From contig JAMCZX010000025.1 of the NCBI GenBank assembly GCA_023485205.1, forward strand, positions 1 to 64,000: a stretch of 64,000 bases of DNA, read 5' to 3'. Origin of the DNA: Candidatus Omnitrophota bacterium (GTDB lineage: Bacteria > Ratteibacteria > UBA8468 > B48-G9 > DTJG01). A program made the translations under genes and the position numbers. The stretch's first letter is position 1, and every line of letters begins with the position of its first letter. Of the stretch, positions 8,161 through 16,777 are shown piece by piece. Under the pieces are notes generated by a model. The model was not told the DNA's origin, did no database searches, and saw nothing but the letters and a program-made list of their open reading frames with translations.

Positions 8161-9186
8161 TTATTCCTTCGTACAGGAATTACGGAAAACAATTTTTGGT
8201 CCTATAATTATTTCTTTCTCCTCTTTGCTTTCAATACATTCATATGTTTTTTCTATCATCACCTCCTCTTGCAAAGAAATGGATGTCATATTATAAGCAC
8301 TTGCCCATGGTGAATTATGAAAACCAATAATTGCCACATCCTGCGGTATTTTTAATCCCATCTCTTTAATGGCTTTAATAATCGGAATTGCCAGGGAATC
8401 TCCAAATGAAATAATCCCGTCAGGCTTTTCTTTTTTAAAGATTTCTATTTGTTCTGAAATCGGATTTTTAAAATAATCAATATAGATAAACATTGTGGTT
8501 GTGTCTTCCTCAAAAGCTTTTTTACACCCCTGGAAAAATAAGTCTGATGTCCATCCTGATTGAATTTGAAAAGATAAAATCATAATTCTTTTCTTTCCTG
8601 TTTTTATTAGTTGTTTTGCTGCCATGTATCCCGCCATTTTATAATCGTATAAAACATAAGATGCCTTATATTTTTTGGGTCCTTCAAATCTGTTAATGAA
8701 TATAAGTTTTGTTTCTACAGGAAGATTGTCAATAATGAAAAAAGGTAATATTGAGTATCCATCTATTATCAGGGATTTTGGCGCATCCTGGAAAAAAAGG
8801 GAAAGGTTTTCTTTTAAAGTCAGTTGCTGGGATATGTCAAAAATCGTAGTTAAATACCCTTTATTTTGAAAGAATGAAGGAAGCATGTGAGAAAAAGGTG
8901 CGTGCAGCATTTTTTCAGTATCTATAATTGCACCTATTGTTTTTGTTGAAATTTTTATTTTTGGCTTAAGGACATAAGTACCGTTTCCATGAGACCGCTG
9001 GACAACTTTTCTTGCTTCCAAAGTTGCTATTGCCTTATTTACTGTCATGTGGGAAATATTATACTTTTTGGCAATATATCTTTCTGAAGGAAGTTTTGTA
9101 TCAGTAGGATAATTTCCTTTTTTAATTTCCTGTTCAAGAAAATCTGCAATCCTCTGAAATTTTGTTATGGTTTCAAATTTTTCCAT
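8161..9186 (-). CDS. GntR-type wHTH fused to LacI-type sensor domain (AraR-like regulator)
   Basis: Residues 1-73 form a GntR winged helix: QRIADFLEQEIKKGNYP, KLPSERYIAKKYNISHMTVN and a beta wing QRSHGNGTYVLKP. Residues about 80-340 resemble the periplasmic-binding-like effector domain of LacI regulators (IGAIIDTEKM, KPDGIISFGDSLAIPIIKAI, DVAIIGFHNSPWAS). This fusion is the AraR architecture, in which a sugar releases the dimer from DNA. The gene is upstream of the pseudopilin and secreted glycan genes on the same strand and probably controls them. A small palindrome (9217-9227) lies upstream of its start. A second protein of the same design is encoded at 24448. Confidence 0.85.
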   Translation of the reverse strand: MEKFETITKFQRIADFLEQEIKKGNYPTDTKLPSERYIAKKYNISHMTVNKAIATLEARKVVQRSHGNGTYVLKPKIKISTKTIGAIIDTEKMLHAPFSHMLPSFFQNKGYLTTIFDISQQLTLKENLSLFFQDAPKSLIIDGYSILPFFIIDNLPVETKLIFINRFEGPKKYKASYVLYDYKMAGYMAAKQLIKTGKKRIMILSFQIQSGWTSDLFFQGCKKAFEEDTTTMFIYIDYFKNPISEQIEIFKKEKPDGIISFGDSLAIPIIKAIKEMGLKIPQDVAIIGFHNSPWASAYNMTSISLQEEVMIEKTYECIESKEEKEIIIGPKIVFRNSCTKE

Positions 9187-9216
9187 TTAAACCCCTTGAA
9201 GTATCAAGTGTATTAG

Positions 9217-9227
9217 TGTATTATACA
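9217..9227. promoter_or_regulatory. Short palindrome upstream of GntR/LacI regulator, candidate operator
   Basis: TGTATTATACA is a perfect 5+1+5 palindrome about 30 bases upstream of the regulator ATG, in AT-rich DNA that also has a repeated GTGTATTA. GntR-type factors of the AraR group bind short AT-rich palindromes of this kind. Assignment is by position only. Confidence 0.3.
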
Positions 9228-9305
9228 TATATATTATTACCATAATAATTTATTTGTCAAATTTATTTTTTTGTCAATCGTAGAAATATTTTCAGACCTT
9301 TTCCC

Positions 9306-10040
9306 CTACGTTCTTAAAAGCCTTAAATAATCTTTTTGAGTTTCTATTACCCGTTCCGCAATAAACTTTTTAAAATTTTTGTCGTCCGTGTGTGCTTTCT
9401 CTAATGCGTTGATATAATCCCTACGTAGAATAGGCGGAATTATCGCTAAACAATAGTCTTTCTGTAAAAGGATCAGGTTCATTAACAATCTTGCAACCCT
9501 GCCGTTGCCGTCTATAAAGGGATGAATAAAGATAAGGTTTTTATGAGCGATAGCTGAATACTCTACAGGGTGGTTTTTCTTTGCTGCATCTATTATCCCG
9601 GATATAAATTCTTTCATAAGGTCTGGCACTTTATCTGGACTTGGCAAGGTGTATTTTGAGCCGGAGATAAAAATTTTATTCCGTCTGTATCTGCCTGCCT
9701 CTGTTTCGTTAATTCTATGGTAAAAGAATTTATGTAGCGTTTTAATAACATCTTCCGTAAAATCCCCGGAGGTTATTAACGTATACATATAATCATATGC
9801 TTCGGCGTGTCCCATTGCCTCGTAGTAATCCTTAATCGGTTTTCCGCCTATGGTTATCCCGTCCTCTAAAACTATCTTTGTCTCCGTTTCCGTAAGGGAA
9901 TTTCCCTCTAATGCGTTGGAGGTATAAGTCAAGTCTACCCGAAAATATTCCCTTAACTGCTTGAGCGTATCCGGAGGCAAAGGCTTAAAAGAGTTGATTT
10001 CCTTCTGGAGCGTGTCTACCTCAGTCAAAATATTTTTCAT
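9306..10040 (-). CDS. Fic-family protein (probable AMP transferase), class II
   Basis: The Fic core HPFIDGNGRVARLLMNL carries the catalytic His and the anion-binding GNGR residues of HPFx(D/E)GNGR. Near the N-terminus SNALEGN matches the S/T-xxx-E-G/N inhibitory helix, here upstream of the Fic core, as in class II Fic proteins, so the enzyme is probably auto-inhibited. At 244 residues the length is that of compact bacterial Fic proteins. I use the ATG at 10040, preceded by GAAGGAACG; a TTG 21 bases upstream has no ribosome site. It is divergent from the methyltransferase gene at 10116. Targets cannot be predicted; there is no adjacent antitoxin gene. Confidence 0.85.
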   Translation of the reverse strand: MKNILTEVDTLQKEINSFKPLPPDTLKQLREYFRVDLTYTSNALEGNSLTETETKIVLEDGITIGGKPIKDYYEAMGHAEAYDYMYTLITSGDFTEDVIKTLHKFFYHRINETEAGRYRRNKIFISGSKYTLPSPDKVPDLMKEFISGIIDAAKKNHPVEYSAIAHKNLIFIHPFIDGNGRVARLLMNLILLQKDYCLAIIPPILRRDYINALEKAHTDDKNFKKFIAERVIETQKDYLRLLRT

Positions 10041-10115
10041 TTTCGTTCCTTCATTTGCCAATATTATATATTATTAAGTATAATTATAGCATATTTTTTG
10101 GGAGGAGACATTAAG

Positions 10116-11249
10116 ATGAAACTAAAGGCTGAGATATATTCTGCAATTGAAGAAGCAGAAAAACAGTTAAAAAAATATCCTGAGAGAAGAATGGATATAG
10201 CCGAGGAATATGTTATGAAAGGATTACCCCGGCCATATCCTGTGCTCTTTTTAAATCGTAATGCCGACCCGCAGGCAGGAGAAATTTTGCAAAGAGTTGC
10301 TCCTGTGGTACTTTCCCCTGAAGAAAGATTACTGGAAAAAATAAAAGGAATTACTGCACCATTGAAGCTTCTTAATCCCATCAGTCCAACCATTTCATTA
10401 GGGAAAGGTACAGGGTCTCTTCCTGCATCTTTTGGCATATTTCTTGACCCTGAATTAGGTTGGACACCAAGAGGATATAAAAATCTTGACCAGCTTATTT
10501 CTGAAGGAATTCCTGATTTTGAAAAAAGTGGTATTATCCCTGAGATGAGGGAAGACATTGATGCTATACTTGAACTTACTCCTGAATGGATTAAGATTGG
10601 CTTTCCTGATATGCAAGGGCCTTTTAACATAGCTCATATGTGTTTGGGTGATGAAGCCTTTCTTTCCCCCATGACAGAACCAGAAAAATTTCATAAATTT
10701 ATGAGTATAATTACAGATTTTTTTATTGGTATGCATAAAAATTTAAAAAAATGGATAGGTGAGAAAAGATATTCAGGATTTCCTAATGCCATACATAGAA
10801 TAGCAGAATGTTCCACTAATATGATTTCAACTGAAACATATAAGGAATTTGTTCTTTCTTATGATATGAAACTCACAAACTATTATGGTGAAGTGGCAAT
10901 TCATCCTTGTAGTGGTCCTCATGTTTTTTATGAAACAATAAGAAATCTTCCAAATGTTGTTTGTAGCGAGGCAGGTTATATAGAAAGAACTACAGCCGGT
11001 TCTATTTCTGTAGATAATGCCCTTACTGAGATTGGAAACAGACCAATTATATTGGCTATCGGGCAGGAATTACCAAAAGGCAGTGAGGAAGAGTTTATAA
11101 GAAGGGACATTGACAGGGCAAGGGAAAATCCACGGCTTCTTTTTGCTTATACTGGTATGTACTGGAAAAAAAAGGATGAAGAGATGATAAGACAGATGCA
11201 TCTGAGATTAGACGATTACTGGAATAAAAACATATCAGTCAGGGAATAG
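10116..11249 (+). CDS. Uroporphyrinogen decarboxylase-family methyltransferase (MtaA/CmuA-like)
   Basis: The 377-residue protein has the single barrel of the URO-D superfamily. Visible pieces are FGIFLDPELGWTPRG, IGFPDMQGPFNIAHMCLG, the helix MTEPEKFHKFMSIITDFFIG, AIHPCSGPHVF and the late TGMYWKKKDEE. Haem-pathway HemE motifs and neighbours are absent. Members outside haem synthesis usually move methyl groups between a corrinoid protein and coenzyme or substrate, with Cys/His zinc ligands; HPC here could supply them. A corrinoid protein is encoded 24 kb away (35598). The ATG at 10116 follows GGGAGGAG. The substrate is unknown. Confidence 0.7.
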   Translation: MKLKAEIYSAIEEAEKQLKKYPERRMDIAEEYVMKGLPRPYPVLFLNRNADPQAGEILQRVAPVVLSPEERLLEKIKGITAPLKLLNPISPTISLGKGTGSLPASFGIFLDPELGWTPRGYKNLDQLISEGIPDFEKSGIIPEMREDIDAILELTPEWIKIGFPDMQGPFNIAHMCLGDEAFLSPMTEPEKFHKFMSIITDFFIGMHKNLKKWIGEKRYSGFPNAIHRIAECSTNMISTETYKEFVLSYDMKLTNYYGEVAIHPCSGPHVFYETIRNLPNVVCSEAGYIERTTAGSISVDNALTEIGNRPIILAIGQELPKGSEEEFIRRDIDRARENPRLLFAYTGMYWKKKDEEMIRQMHLRLDDYWNKNISVRE

Positions 11250-11254
11250 ACATA

Positions 11255-12163
11255 TCAGCGGATTGTGCCATTAATATCACAGGTTTTTGCCGTGTGGATA
11301 TCTTTTTCAATTTGTTCTTTTAAAGACTCTTGGGACGGAAACGTTTTTTCCTGTCGTATTTTTTTTATCAGGTAGACCTTTAACTTTTTGCCATAAACGT
11401 TTTTTAAAAAATCAAACAAGTGAACCTCAAATCTTTCCTGATTCAGGGAAACTGTTGGTGATGAACCATAATATGCAATACCTCTTAATAATCTGTTCCC
11501 GTACTTTATAACTGCAACATATACTCCGGGGTATATATGGACGTCATTCGTAAATTCAAGATTCGCGGTGGGTGTCCCCAATTTTTTAGCGAGGTTTATA
11601 CCTTTTACCACTCTGCCGGTAACTGAAAAATATCTTCCTGTCATTTCGTAAACCGTGTGGACAGAACCTTGTTTTACAAGAGAGCGGATCCTGCTGCTGC
11701 TTACAGGCTGGGTATTCATAATTACAGGAGATACAATTGAAATAGAAACATTGTTTTTTTCTCCCCAGGACAATAAAAATTTTTCATCGCCTTTTCTGTA
11801 TAAACCAAACTTAAAATTTTTCCCGACCACTATGTGAGATACCTTGTAAAATTTTTTTAAACGTTCAAGAAATTTATCCGGCTCCCATAATTTTATTTTT
11901 TCAAAATCTGACCATATACAGAGTTTAATTCCTGCGTTTTTAAAAAAATTAATCCTTTCTTCCCATGGATATAAATAAAAATTACAGGGAAAATCTTTAA
12001 ACGTAAAAACAGCAGGAATAATCTTTTTATCTTTTGCCGTATCCATAATCGTCCGGATTACCTTTTGGTGACCTATATGAAGCCCATCAAATTTTCCTAT
12101 GCCAATTACTACGTCTTTAGAAACCGGCTTCCTGACTTTGTTATGAAAATAAATAGTTTGCAT
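11255..12163 (-). CDS. ribF: Bifunctional riboflavin kinase / FAD synthetase
   Basis: Residues 1-170 hold the nucleotidyltransferase domain with GKFDGLHIGHQKVI and VSSSRIRSLVKQG, which convert FMN plus ATP to FAD. Residues about 178-295 hold the riboflavin kinase barrel with GTPTANLEF and the ending YGKKLKVYLIKKIRQEKTF. Length (302) is normal. The gene ends six bases from the converging methyltransferase gene and follows an iron alcohol dehydrogenase on the same strand. The protein is cytoplasmic and essential in most bacteria. Confidence 0.95.
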   Translation of the reverse strand: MQTIYFHNKVRKPVSKDVVIGIGKFDGLHIGHQKVIRTIMDTAKDKKIIPAVFTFKDFPCNFYLYPWEERINFFKNAGIKLCIWSDFEKIKLWEPDKFLERLKKFYKVSHIVVGKNFKFGLYRKGDEKFLLSWGEKNNVSISIVSPVIMNTQPVSSSRIRSLVKQGSVHTVYEMTGRYFSVTGRVVKGINLAKKLGTPTANLEFTNDVHIYPGVYVAVIKYGNRLLRGIAYYGSSPTVSLNQERFEVHLFDFLKNVYGKKLKVYLIKKIRQEKTFPSQESLKEQIEKDIHTAKTCDINGTIR

Positions 12164-12197
12164 AGTTATGAAGTTAGTAAGATATTAAGTTCAGTAT

Positions 12198-13334
12198 TTA
12201 TTGAGTTTGTAAAATACCTGAGTGTATACTCTTAAATAGTACGCCAAATTCTTTTTCATCAAGACTTGTTTTCATGTTTTTAAACGCTCTCTGGCAGTTT
12301 TTTACCGCTTCCTTTGAAATATGGTCTATTTCTTTTTCTTTCATTCCAATCTCTTTTCCTGTAGAGGGAAGTCCGATTTTTTTAAGTAAATTTAAAAGCG
12401 ACTCAGGGGTAAAGAATTTTCCCATTTCTTTCATTTCTTTCTCATATCCATGTTTTTCAAGGTATTTAAGAGCGTAAGGAAGACATAAGGCATTTGCTGT
12501 TCCATGATGAAGATTATAATTTATTGTGAGGGAATATGCCATACCGTGTACAAGGATTGTTCCTGTATGATTGATTGCGAACCCGGCAAGAAGTGAGCCT
12601 AACAAGACTTTTGTTTTTGCCTCCACCCTCCCCTTTTCTTTTACAGCAGATGGTAAAAATTCAATTATAAGTTTCATACTTTCATTGCAAAATATTTTTG
12701 TCAGGTTTGTTGCTCTTAGAGACAGATAACTTTCAATGGAATGGCACAAAGCATCCATACCTGTTCCTGCAACAAGTTTTTCAGAAAGGGTTAAAAGGAG
12801 CAAGGGGTCTAACAGGGCAACCTTTGGTATTATTTTTTCAGAGGATATTGTTTTTTTTGTTTTTTCATTTCTGTCTATGATAACAGCGTATCTTGTAACT
12901 TCGCTTCCGGTTCCGCACGTAGTGGGAACTGCAAATACGGGAAGCGGTTCATTGTTAATTTCAGATTCTCCATAAAAATCTTTAATATTTTGGCTGTTTG
13001 TTGAAAGAATAGCGATTGCCTTCCCGACATCCATTGCGCTGCCTCCGCCTAAAGCAAGTATTACATCCACGTTTTCTTTTTTTGCTGCTTCTGCACCTTT
13101 TTCACAGTCTGATGTCGCAGGTTCAGGGGAAACATCTGAAAAAACAGAATATTTGACGTTGGCTTTTTCAAGAATGTTTTTTGTTTTCTGCATTAATCCG
13201 GATTCAAATATAAAATTTTTTCCTGAAACAATAAGAACCTTTTTCCCGTATGATGAGATAATCGGAAGGTTTTCTTCAAGACATTTTTCCTGAAAAAAAA
13301 CTTTTGTTGGCATATAAAATCTAATCTTTTCCAT
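12198..13334 (-). CDS. Iron-containing alcohol dehydrogenase
   Basis: The 378 residues follow the type III (Fe-ADH) plan: an N-terminal NAD(P)-binding region with VLIVSGKNF, ALGGGSAMDVGKAIAIL and TTCGTGSEVTRYAVI, then a helical metal-binding half with GTGMDALCHSIESYLS, LVHGMAYSLTINYNLHHGTANA. The Asp and three His ligands for iron or zinc are all in place. Members oxidise or reduce simple alcohols, 1,3-propanediol, lactaldehyde and similar compounds; the sequence alone does not fix the substrate. It lies between ribF and the AbiEii-like pair on the same strand with 30-40 base gaps. Confidence 0.9.
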   Translation of the reverse strand: MEKIRFYMPTKVFFQEKCLEENLPIISSYGKKVLIVSGKNFIFESGLMQKTKNILEKANVKYSVFSDVSPEPATSDCEKGAEAAKKENVDVILALGGGSAMDVGKAIAILSTNSQNIKDFYGESEINNEPLPVFAVPTTCGTGSEVTRYAVIIDRNEKTKKTISSEKIIPKVALLDPLLLLTLSEKLVAGTGMDALCHSIESYLSLRATNLTKIFCNESMKLIIEFLPSAVKEKGRVEAKTKVLLGSLLAGFAINHTGTILVHGMAYSLTINYNLHHGTANALCLPYALKYLEKHGYEKEMKEMGKFFTPESLLNLLKKIGLPSTGKEIGMKEKEIDHISKEAVKNCQRAFKNMKTSLDEKEFGVLFKSIHSGILQTQ

Positions 13335-13375
13335 ATCTTTTTATCTTATCAACTTATGCGAAGGTTTCCAAAAAC

Positions 13376-14056
13376 TTATTTTTCTATTTCCGAAAGAAGT
13401 TTCACTGCTTGGTCAATAAACATTTTTTTAAGTTCTTTTATATCAAGAGGTTTTAGAAGATTTAATTTTAAATCTTCTATTTTATCAGGAATATTTCTGA
13501 CCTGCTCAAATGCTATTGCAAGATAATATTTATCAAGGTCAGGGTCTTTTATAAATGCTTTTTCTATTAGTTGCTCCAGTGTAAAATATCCTTTTTTTAC
13601 TAAAAAATATATATCTATAAAGTCTCTTTCTTCTGCTCGTACGAAGAGAGCAAGTAATTTACCAATTGCCATATCTATTAAACTGTCAACTTTAAAATTT
13701 TGTGACTTTTCAACGGGTTTTTCAATCTTATATGGAGAATCAAGAGAAATGTGGATTTTCGTTGTTTCTTTTTGTGTTTTAGCGATTAATTCAACAAAAC
13801 TTTTAAAATTTCTTATAGTGTCTATTTGAATATTCTGTTTTTTAAGAGCATTTTCCAATTTTTTTGATACAATTTGAATCATGTCTTCTGTTGAAGTAAA
13901 AAAATCCACATCTTCAGAAATTCTGTGATGAAGATAATAAAATGCTAAAGCAGAACCACCTGTAAAATAAAATTCTTTTGCTTCTTCTAATTTTTTAAAG
14001 GTATTAATGATTTTTTGTTGCAATTCCGTCAATGGTTCCTTTTTCTTTCCATTCAA
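13376..14056 (-). CDS. AbiEii/AbiGii-family nucleotidyltransferase, putative toxin
   Basis: The 226-residue protein contains YFTGGSALAFYYLHHRISED followed by VDFF, the GS-x-D nucleotidyltransferase motif of the AbiEii (DUF1814) family. A second acidic segment (ERDFIDIYFLVKKG) completes the fold. Such enzymes act as toxins in type IV-like systems, in the best-studied cases by adding nucleotides to tRNA. The gene overlaps the 3' end of the 88-residue gene upstream by 53 bases, the compact arrangement of toxin-antitoxin pairs. A ribosome site GGGAGAA stands before the ATG. Confidence 0.8.
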   Translation of the reverse strand: MNGKKKEPLTELQQKIINTFKKLEEAKEFYFTGGSALAFYYLHHRISEDVDFFTSTEDMIQIVSKKLENALKKQNIQIDTIRNFKSFVELIAKTQKETTKIHISLDSPYKIEKPVEKSQNFKVDSLIDMAIGKLLALFVRAEERDFIDIYFLVKKGYFTLEQLIEKAFIKDPDLDKYYLAIAFEQVRNIPDKIEDLKLNLLKPLDIKELKKMFIDQAVKLLSEIEK

Positions 14057-14270
14057 AATAATTCTCCCATAGTTTTTTTACAGGTTGAGGCAAATAAAAG
14101 TCCGGTAAAAATTTTTTAATATCTGCAATATGAAGTTCTTTAATATCTTCCAACCGTCCATTTAAAAGAACCTGTCTTATCCACCATTTCTTATTTTGTT
14201 CATCATTTAGATTGATTTTATTTATATCTGCGAACCATACAATATGTTTTTTTTCTTTAAGTTTTCCCAT
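14004..14270 (-). CDS. Small partner of the AbiEii-like protein, putative antitoxin (DUF6922-like)
   Basis: The 88-residue protein contains HIVWFADINKINLNDEQNKK then WIRQVLLNGRLEDIKEL, and PQPVKKLWENYFEWKE near the end. This order (aromatic-D-I, a VL-x-G-x-x-ED turn, then a C-terminal LW helix) is like small DUF6922 proteins often found directly upstream of AbiEii-type nucleotidyltransferases. There is no classical winged helix as in AbiEi antitoxins. Its antitoxin role is inferred from position and the 53-base overlap. Family assignment is from memory of the pattern. Confidence 0.55.
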   Translation of the reverse strand: MGKLKEKKHIVWFADINKINLNDEQNKKWWIRQVLLNGRLEDIKELHIADIKKFLPDFYLPQPVKKLWENYFEWKEKGTIDGIATKNH

Positions 14271-14419
14271 AATATAAAGTTAAATGCTCTGTAAATATTT
14301 AGAAGTTAAATTATCAGTAAAACTTTAGCACATCTCTTTGTAAATTACCAAAATTAAACTACAAGTGCACCTGTTGTGTTTCCATTCCTTTTTAAATATT
14401 GAGTAGAACATATAATATT

Positions 14420-15649
14420 TTAGTTGGACCAGCAGGGTTCATCAGCATTCTTTTTAAGCATCCTTAAGTCCCCTGTATAAATATCCACTATCCATAAAGA
14501 ATCCCTGTAATTTTTATTTCTCCTGGTAAAAACGATGTGTCTGCTGTCAGGTGCCCAGGAAGGGCTTTCTGACCATGAAAATGAATTTGTAAGGGATTTT
14601 ATGTAGCCTGTTTTAAAATCATAAATCTGGATAGCCATTCCATCTGATGTTCCTATAACATAAGCCAGGTAATTACCATTCGGTGACCATGAGGGGGATG
14701 TCAGATAGTATCCATGAACCGGAAGCTGTTTCAATCCAAATCCATATGTATCAAGCATCCATAATTTTGTTGCACCCTGTCTGTTTAAAACAAAAATTAT
14801 TCTTTTGCCATTAGGCGATACAGCCGGTGAAGCAACAACAGCAGATGAAAAATCTGTAATTCTTCTTATTATTTTACCGTTAAATCCAACTATATAGATT
14901 TCTGAATTACCGGTTTTACTGAGAACAACAGCCATTTTTTTATCATGATGGAATACAGAAGGCTCGGCATTAATGCCTGGTTGGGCGAGAACTGTTTTGG
15001 TTCTATCTGTTATCAGGTTCATTGTTTCAAGAAATGGAAAACCCGTTCTGTAAGAAAGATAGATTATTTTGTTATCAGGCATCCAGCGGGGAAAATTTAC
15101 AAGAAAATCAGGAGCAAAAACTGTTCTGTCATTTCTCCCGTCATAGTCACAAACATGGATTGTATTTTTACCTGAATTTTTGGAGATATAAACGATTTTT
15201 GTTTGCGCTATACCGGGAAAGCCCGTAAGGTGCTCAACAATGGCATCGCTTACGATATGAGCCATTCGCACAGGATTACTGATAACAGGGGTAAACGTAA
15301 GTTGAGTAATGTATTTTGACTCAGCAGTATTATAAATCTGTACGTTTATATCCTGTCCGATTTTTCCTGCTATTAAAATTTGAACGTTTTCCGGCAGTTT
15401 TTTGAAAATATTTTCATAATTAACACTCAATCTAGTTTCTGCACTTATGACATTAAATGCGTCTGAATAGCTCAGGTCCTGTTTTAAAACAGAGGTGAAA
15501 ACATTTGAGTATTTATTGTACCCCTGGATAATTATTTCTGTTGACATTTTTTCAGCAGGATTTCCGGTAATCTGAAGAAAAACCCGTGAATAAGCAATAG
15601 AAACAAAATTTATTAGACAAAAGAATAAAAATATTGTTGTTTTTCTCAT
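14420..15649 (-). CDS. tolB: TolB, periplasmic beta-propeller of the Tol system
   Basis: The 409 residues have a signal peptide (about 1-21), an N-terminal alpha/beta domain, and from about residue 170 repeated PD40 blades such as SPNGKRIIFVLNRQGATKLW, SPNGNYLAYVIG and APDSRHIVFTRRN. Length and order match TolB, which links TolA and Pal across the periplasm during outer-membrane constriction. It overlaps tolA by 4 bases and is the last gene of the cluster; no pal gene follows. Confidence 0.92.
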   Translation of the reverse strand: MRKTTIFLFFCLINFVSIAYSRVFLQITGNPAEKMSTEIIIQGYNKYSNVFTSVLKQDLSYSDAFNVISAETRLSVNYENIFKKLPENVQILIAGKIGQDINVQIYNTAESKYITQLTFTPVISNPVRMAHIVSDAIVEHLTGFPGIAQTKIVYISKNSGKNTIHVCDYDGRNDRTVFAPDFLVNFPRWMPDNKIIYLSYRTGFPFLETMNLITDRTKTVLAQPGINAEPSVFHHDKKMAVVLSKTGNSEIYIVGFNGKIIRRITDFSSAVVASPAVSPNGKRIIFVLNRQGATKLWMLDTYGFGLKQLPVHGYYLTSPSWSPNGNYLAYVIGTSDGMAIQIYDFKTGYIKSLTNSFSWSESPSWAPDSRHIVFTRRNKNYRDSLWIVDIYTGDLRMLKKNADEPCWSN

Positions 15650-16356
15650 TTTATACCCCCTTCTGTAAAGGTAATCGTAATATCCACGTATCTTGCATTC
15701 AAATTTTCAGGAAATGGAGGAAATTTATTGACAGATTTTATAGCATTGATAGAACTATCATCAAATCTTTGGCTCCCGGAACCTGTTTCAAGAATTATAT
15801 CAGAAAATGTTCCATCATTCCATAATCTGAAAGAAACCACAGCCGGATTTGAATAAATGTTCCCATGTGGAATTTGCCAATGTTGCTGGATGATATTTTT
15901 AATCTGTGTAAAGTATCCGGCAGGTATTTGCTGCCCAAAAGGTGTTACAGGCAGGACTTTCTTTGATGATTTAATGGATTTTATTTTTGGAGAATAATTA
16001 TTGGCGGTTGAAGATGGCCTGTTTTGTGTTTTAAAAGATTTTGCAATGTTTGCCAATCTTCTTTCAAGACTCTTCATATAATTTTCTGATGAGAACGTTT
16101 TTTCCCTGTTTTGAGGGAGTAATGTTTTATTAGTTCTTCTTATCCCGGGAATTTGTTCTAAATGTACGGGGCTGCTTTTTGTTATTGATGGCACAGCCTG
16201 TTTTATTGAAACAATCTGATTTACCGGTGATGGCATACTTACAAGATTAACGACGTATATGTTTTTCATCAGGATGGAATGAGAAAATGATACTGTTATT
16301 ACTAATATTAATAATGCGGCATGACTTAAAAAAGAAATTGTTAATGCCTTATTCAT
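15646..16356 (-). CDS. tolA: TolA/TonB-type energy transducer
   Basis: The 236-residue protein has one N-terminal membrane helix (LTISFLSHAALLILVITVSF), a basic, low-complexity periplasmic stretch, and a C-terminal TonB/TolA domain from about residue 150 (YFTQIKNIIQQHWQIP, AVVSFRLWNDGTFSDI). Placement between tolR and tolB with 4- to 8-base overlaps identifies it as the TolA of this system. It is much shorter than E. coli TolA because the long helical middle domain is reduced. Confidence 0.85.
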   Translation of the reverse strand: MNKALTISFLSHAALLILVITVSFSHSILMKNIYVVNLVSMPSPVNQIVSIKQAVPSITKSSPVHLEQIPGIRRTNKTLLPQNREKTFSSENYMKSLERRLANIAKSFKTQNRPSSTANNYSPKIKSIKSSKKVLPVTPFGQQIPAGYFTQIKNIIQQHWQIPHGNIYSNPAVVSFRLWNDGTFSDIILETGSGSQRFDDSSINAIKSVNKFPPFPENLNARYVDITITFTEGGIK

Positions 16357-16777
16357 TGTTTTTGTTTATTTCGGTTGCAAGACCCACTTTTTTTATATGT
16401 GAACTTTTTACTATATCAAGAACATTGATAAGGTCCTGGTAGGAAATATTTTTTTCCCCTTTTATTACCACCCCGCTATTAGGATTGGTTTTTGCCTCTT
16501 TTTCAAGCGCATTTTTAAGTTCAGATAGATTAACAGACTTATTTCCAATAAACACTTCATTGTTTTTTGTAATTGTCAGGATAATACTTTTTTCAAGAGC
16601 CATCTTATTAGGGCCGGATTTGGGGAGTTTTACAGAAAAACCCTGTTCAATAAAAGGGGATATCATAAGAAGAATAACAACAAGTGTGAGCGCAATATCA
16701 ACAAGATTTGTAATATTTATTTTTAAAAATGCATTATCATTGTTTTCAGACTGATTAAAAAATCTCTGATTGTTCAT
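16349..16777 (-). CDS. tolR: TolR/ExbD-family biopolymer transport protein
   Basis: One membrane helix (ITNLVDIALTLVVILLMISP) carries the conserved Asp (LVDIAL) that forms the proton path with TolQ. A periplasmic domain with the pattern ITKNNEVFIGNKSVNLSELK follows. Length 142 is typical. It overlaps tolQ by 4 bases and tolA by 8. Confidence 0.92.
   Translation of the reverse strand: MNNQRFFNQSENNDNAFLKINITNLVDIALTLVVILLMISPFIEQGFSVKLPKSGPNKMALEKSIILTITKNNEVFIGNKSVNLSELKNALEKEAKTNPNSGVVIKGEKNISYQDLINVLDIVKSSHIKKVGLATEINKNNE

Noticed and set aside
10064..10630. Long minus-strand open frame opposite the URO-D-family gene
   Set aside because: It lies wholly within a well-supported gene on the other strand, has no homology pattern and no ribosome site, and is a shadow frame.
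14395..14410. Possible extra dispersed-element fragment near tolB (AAATATTGAGTAGAAC)
   Set aside because: Resembles the start of copy D only over about 15 AT-rich bases and lacks the core; chance match is likely.
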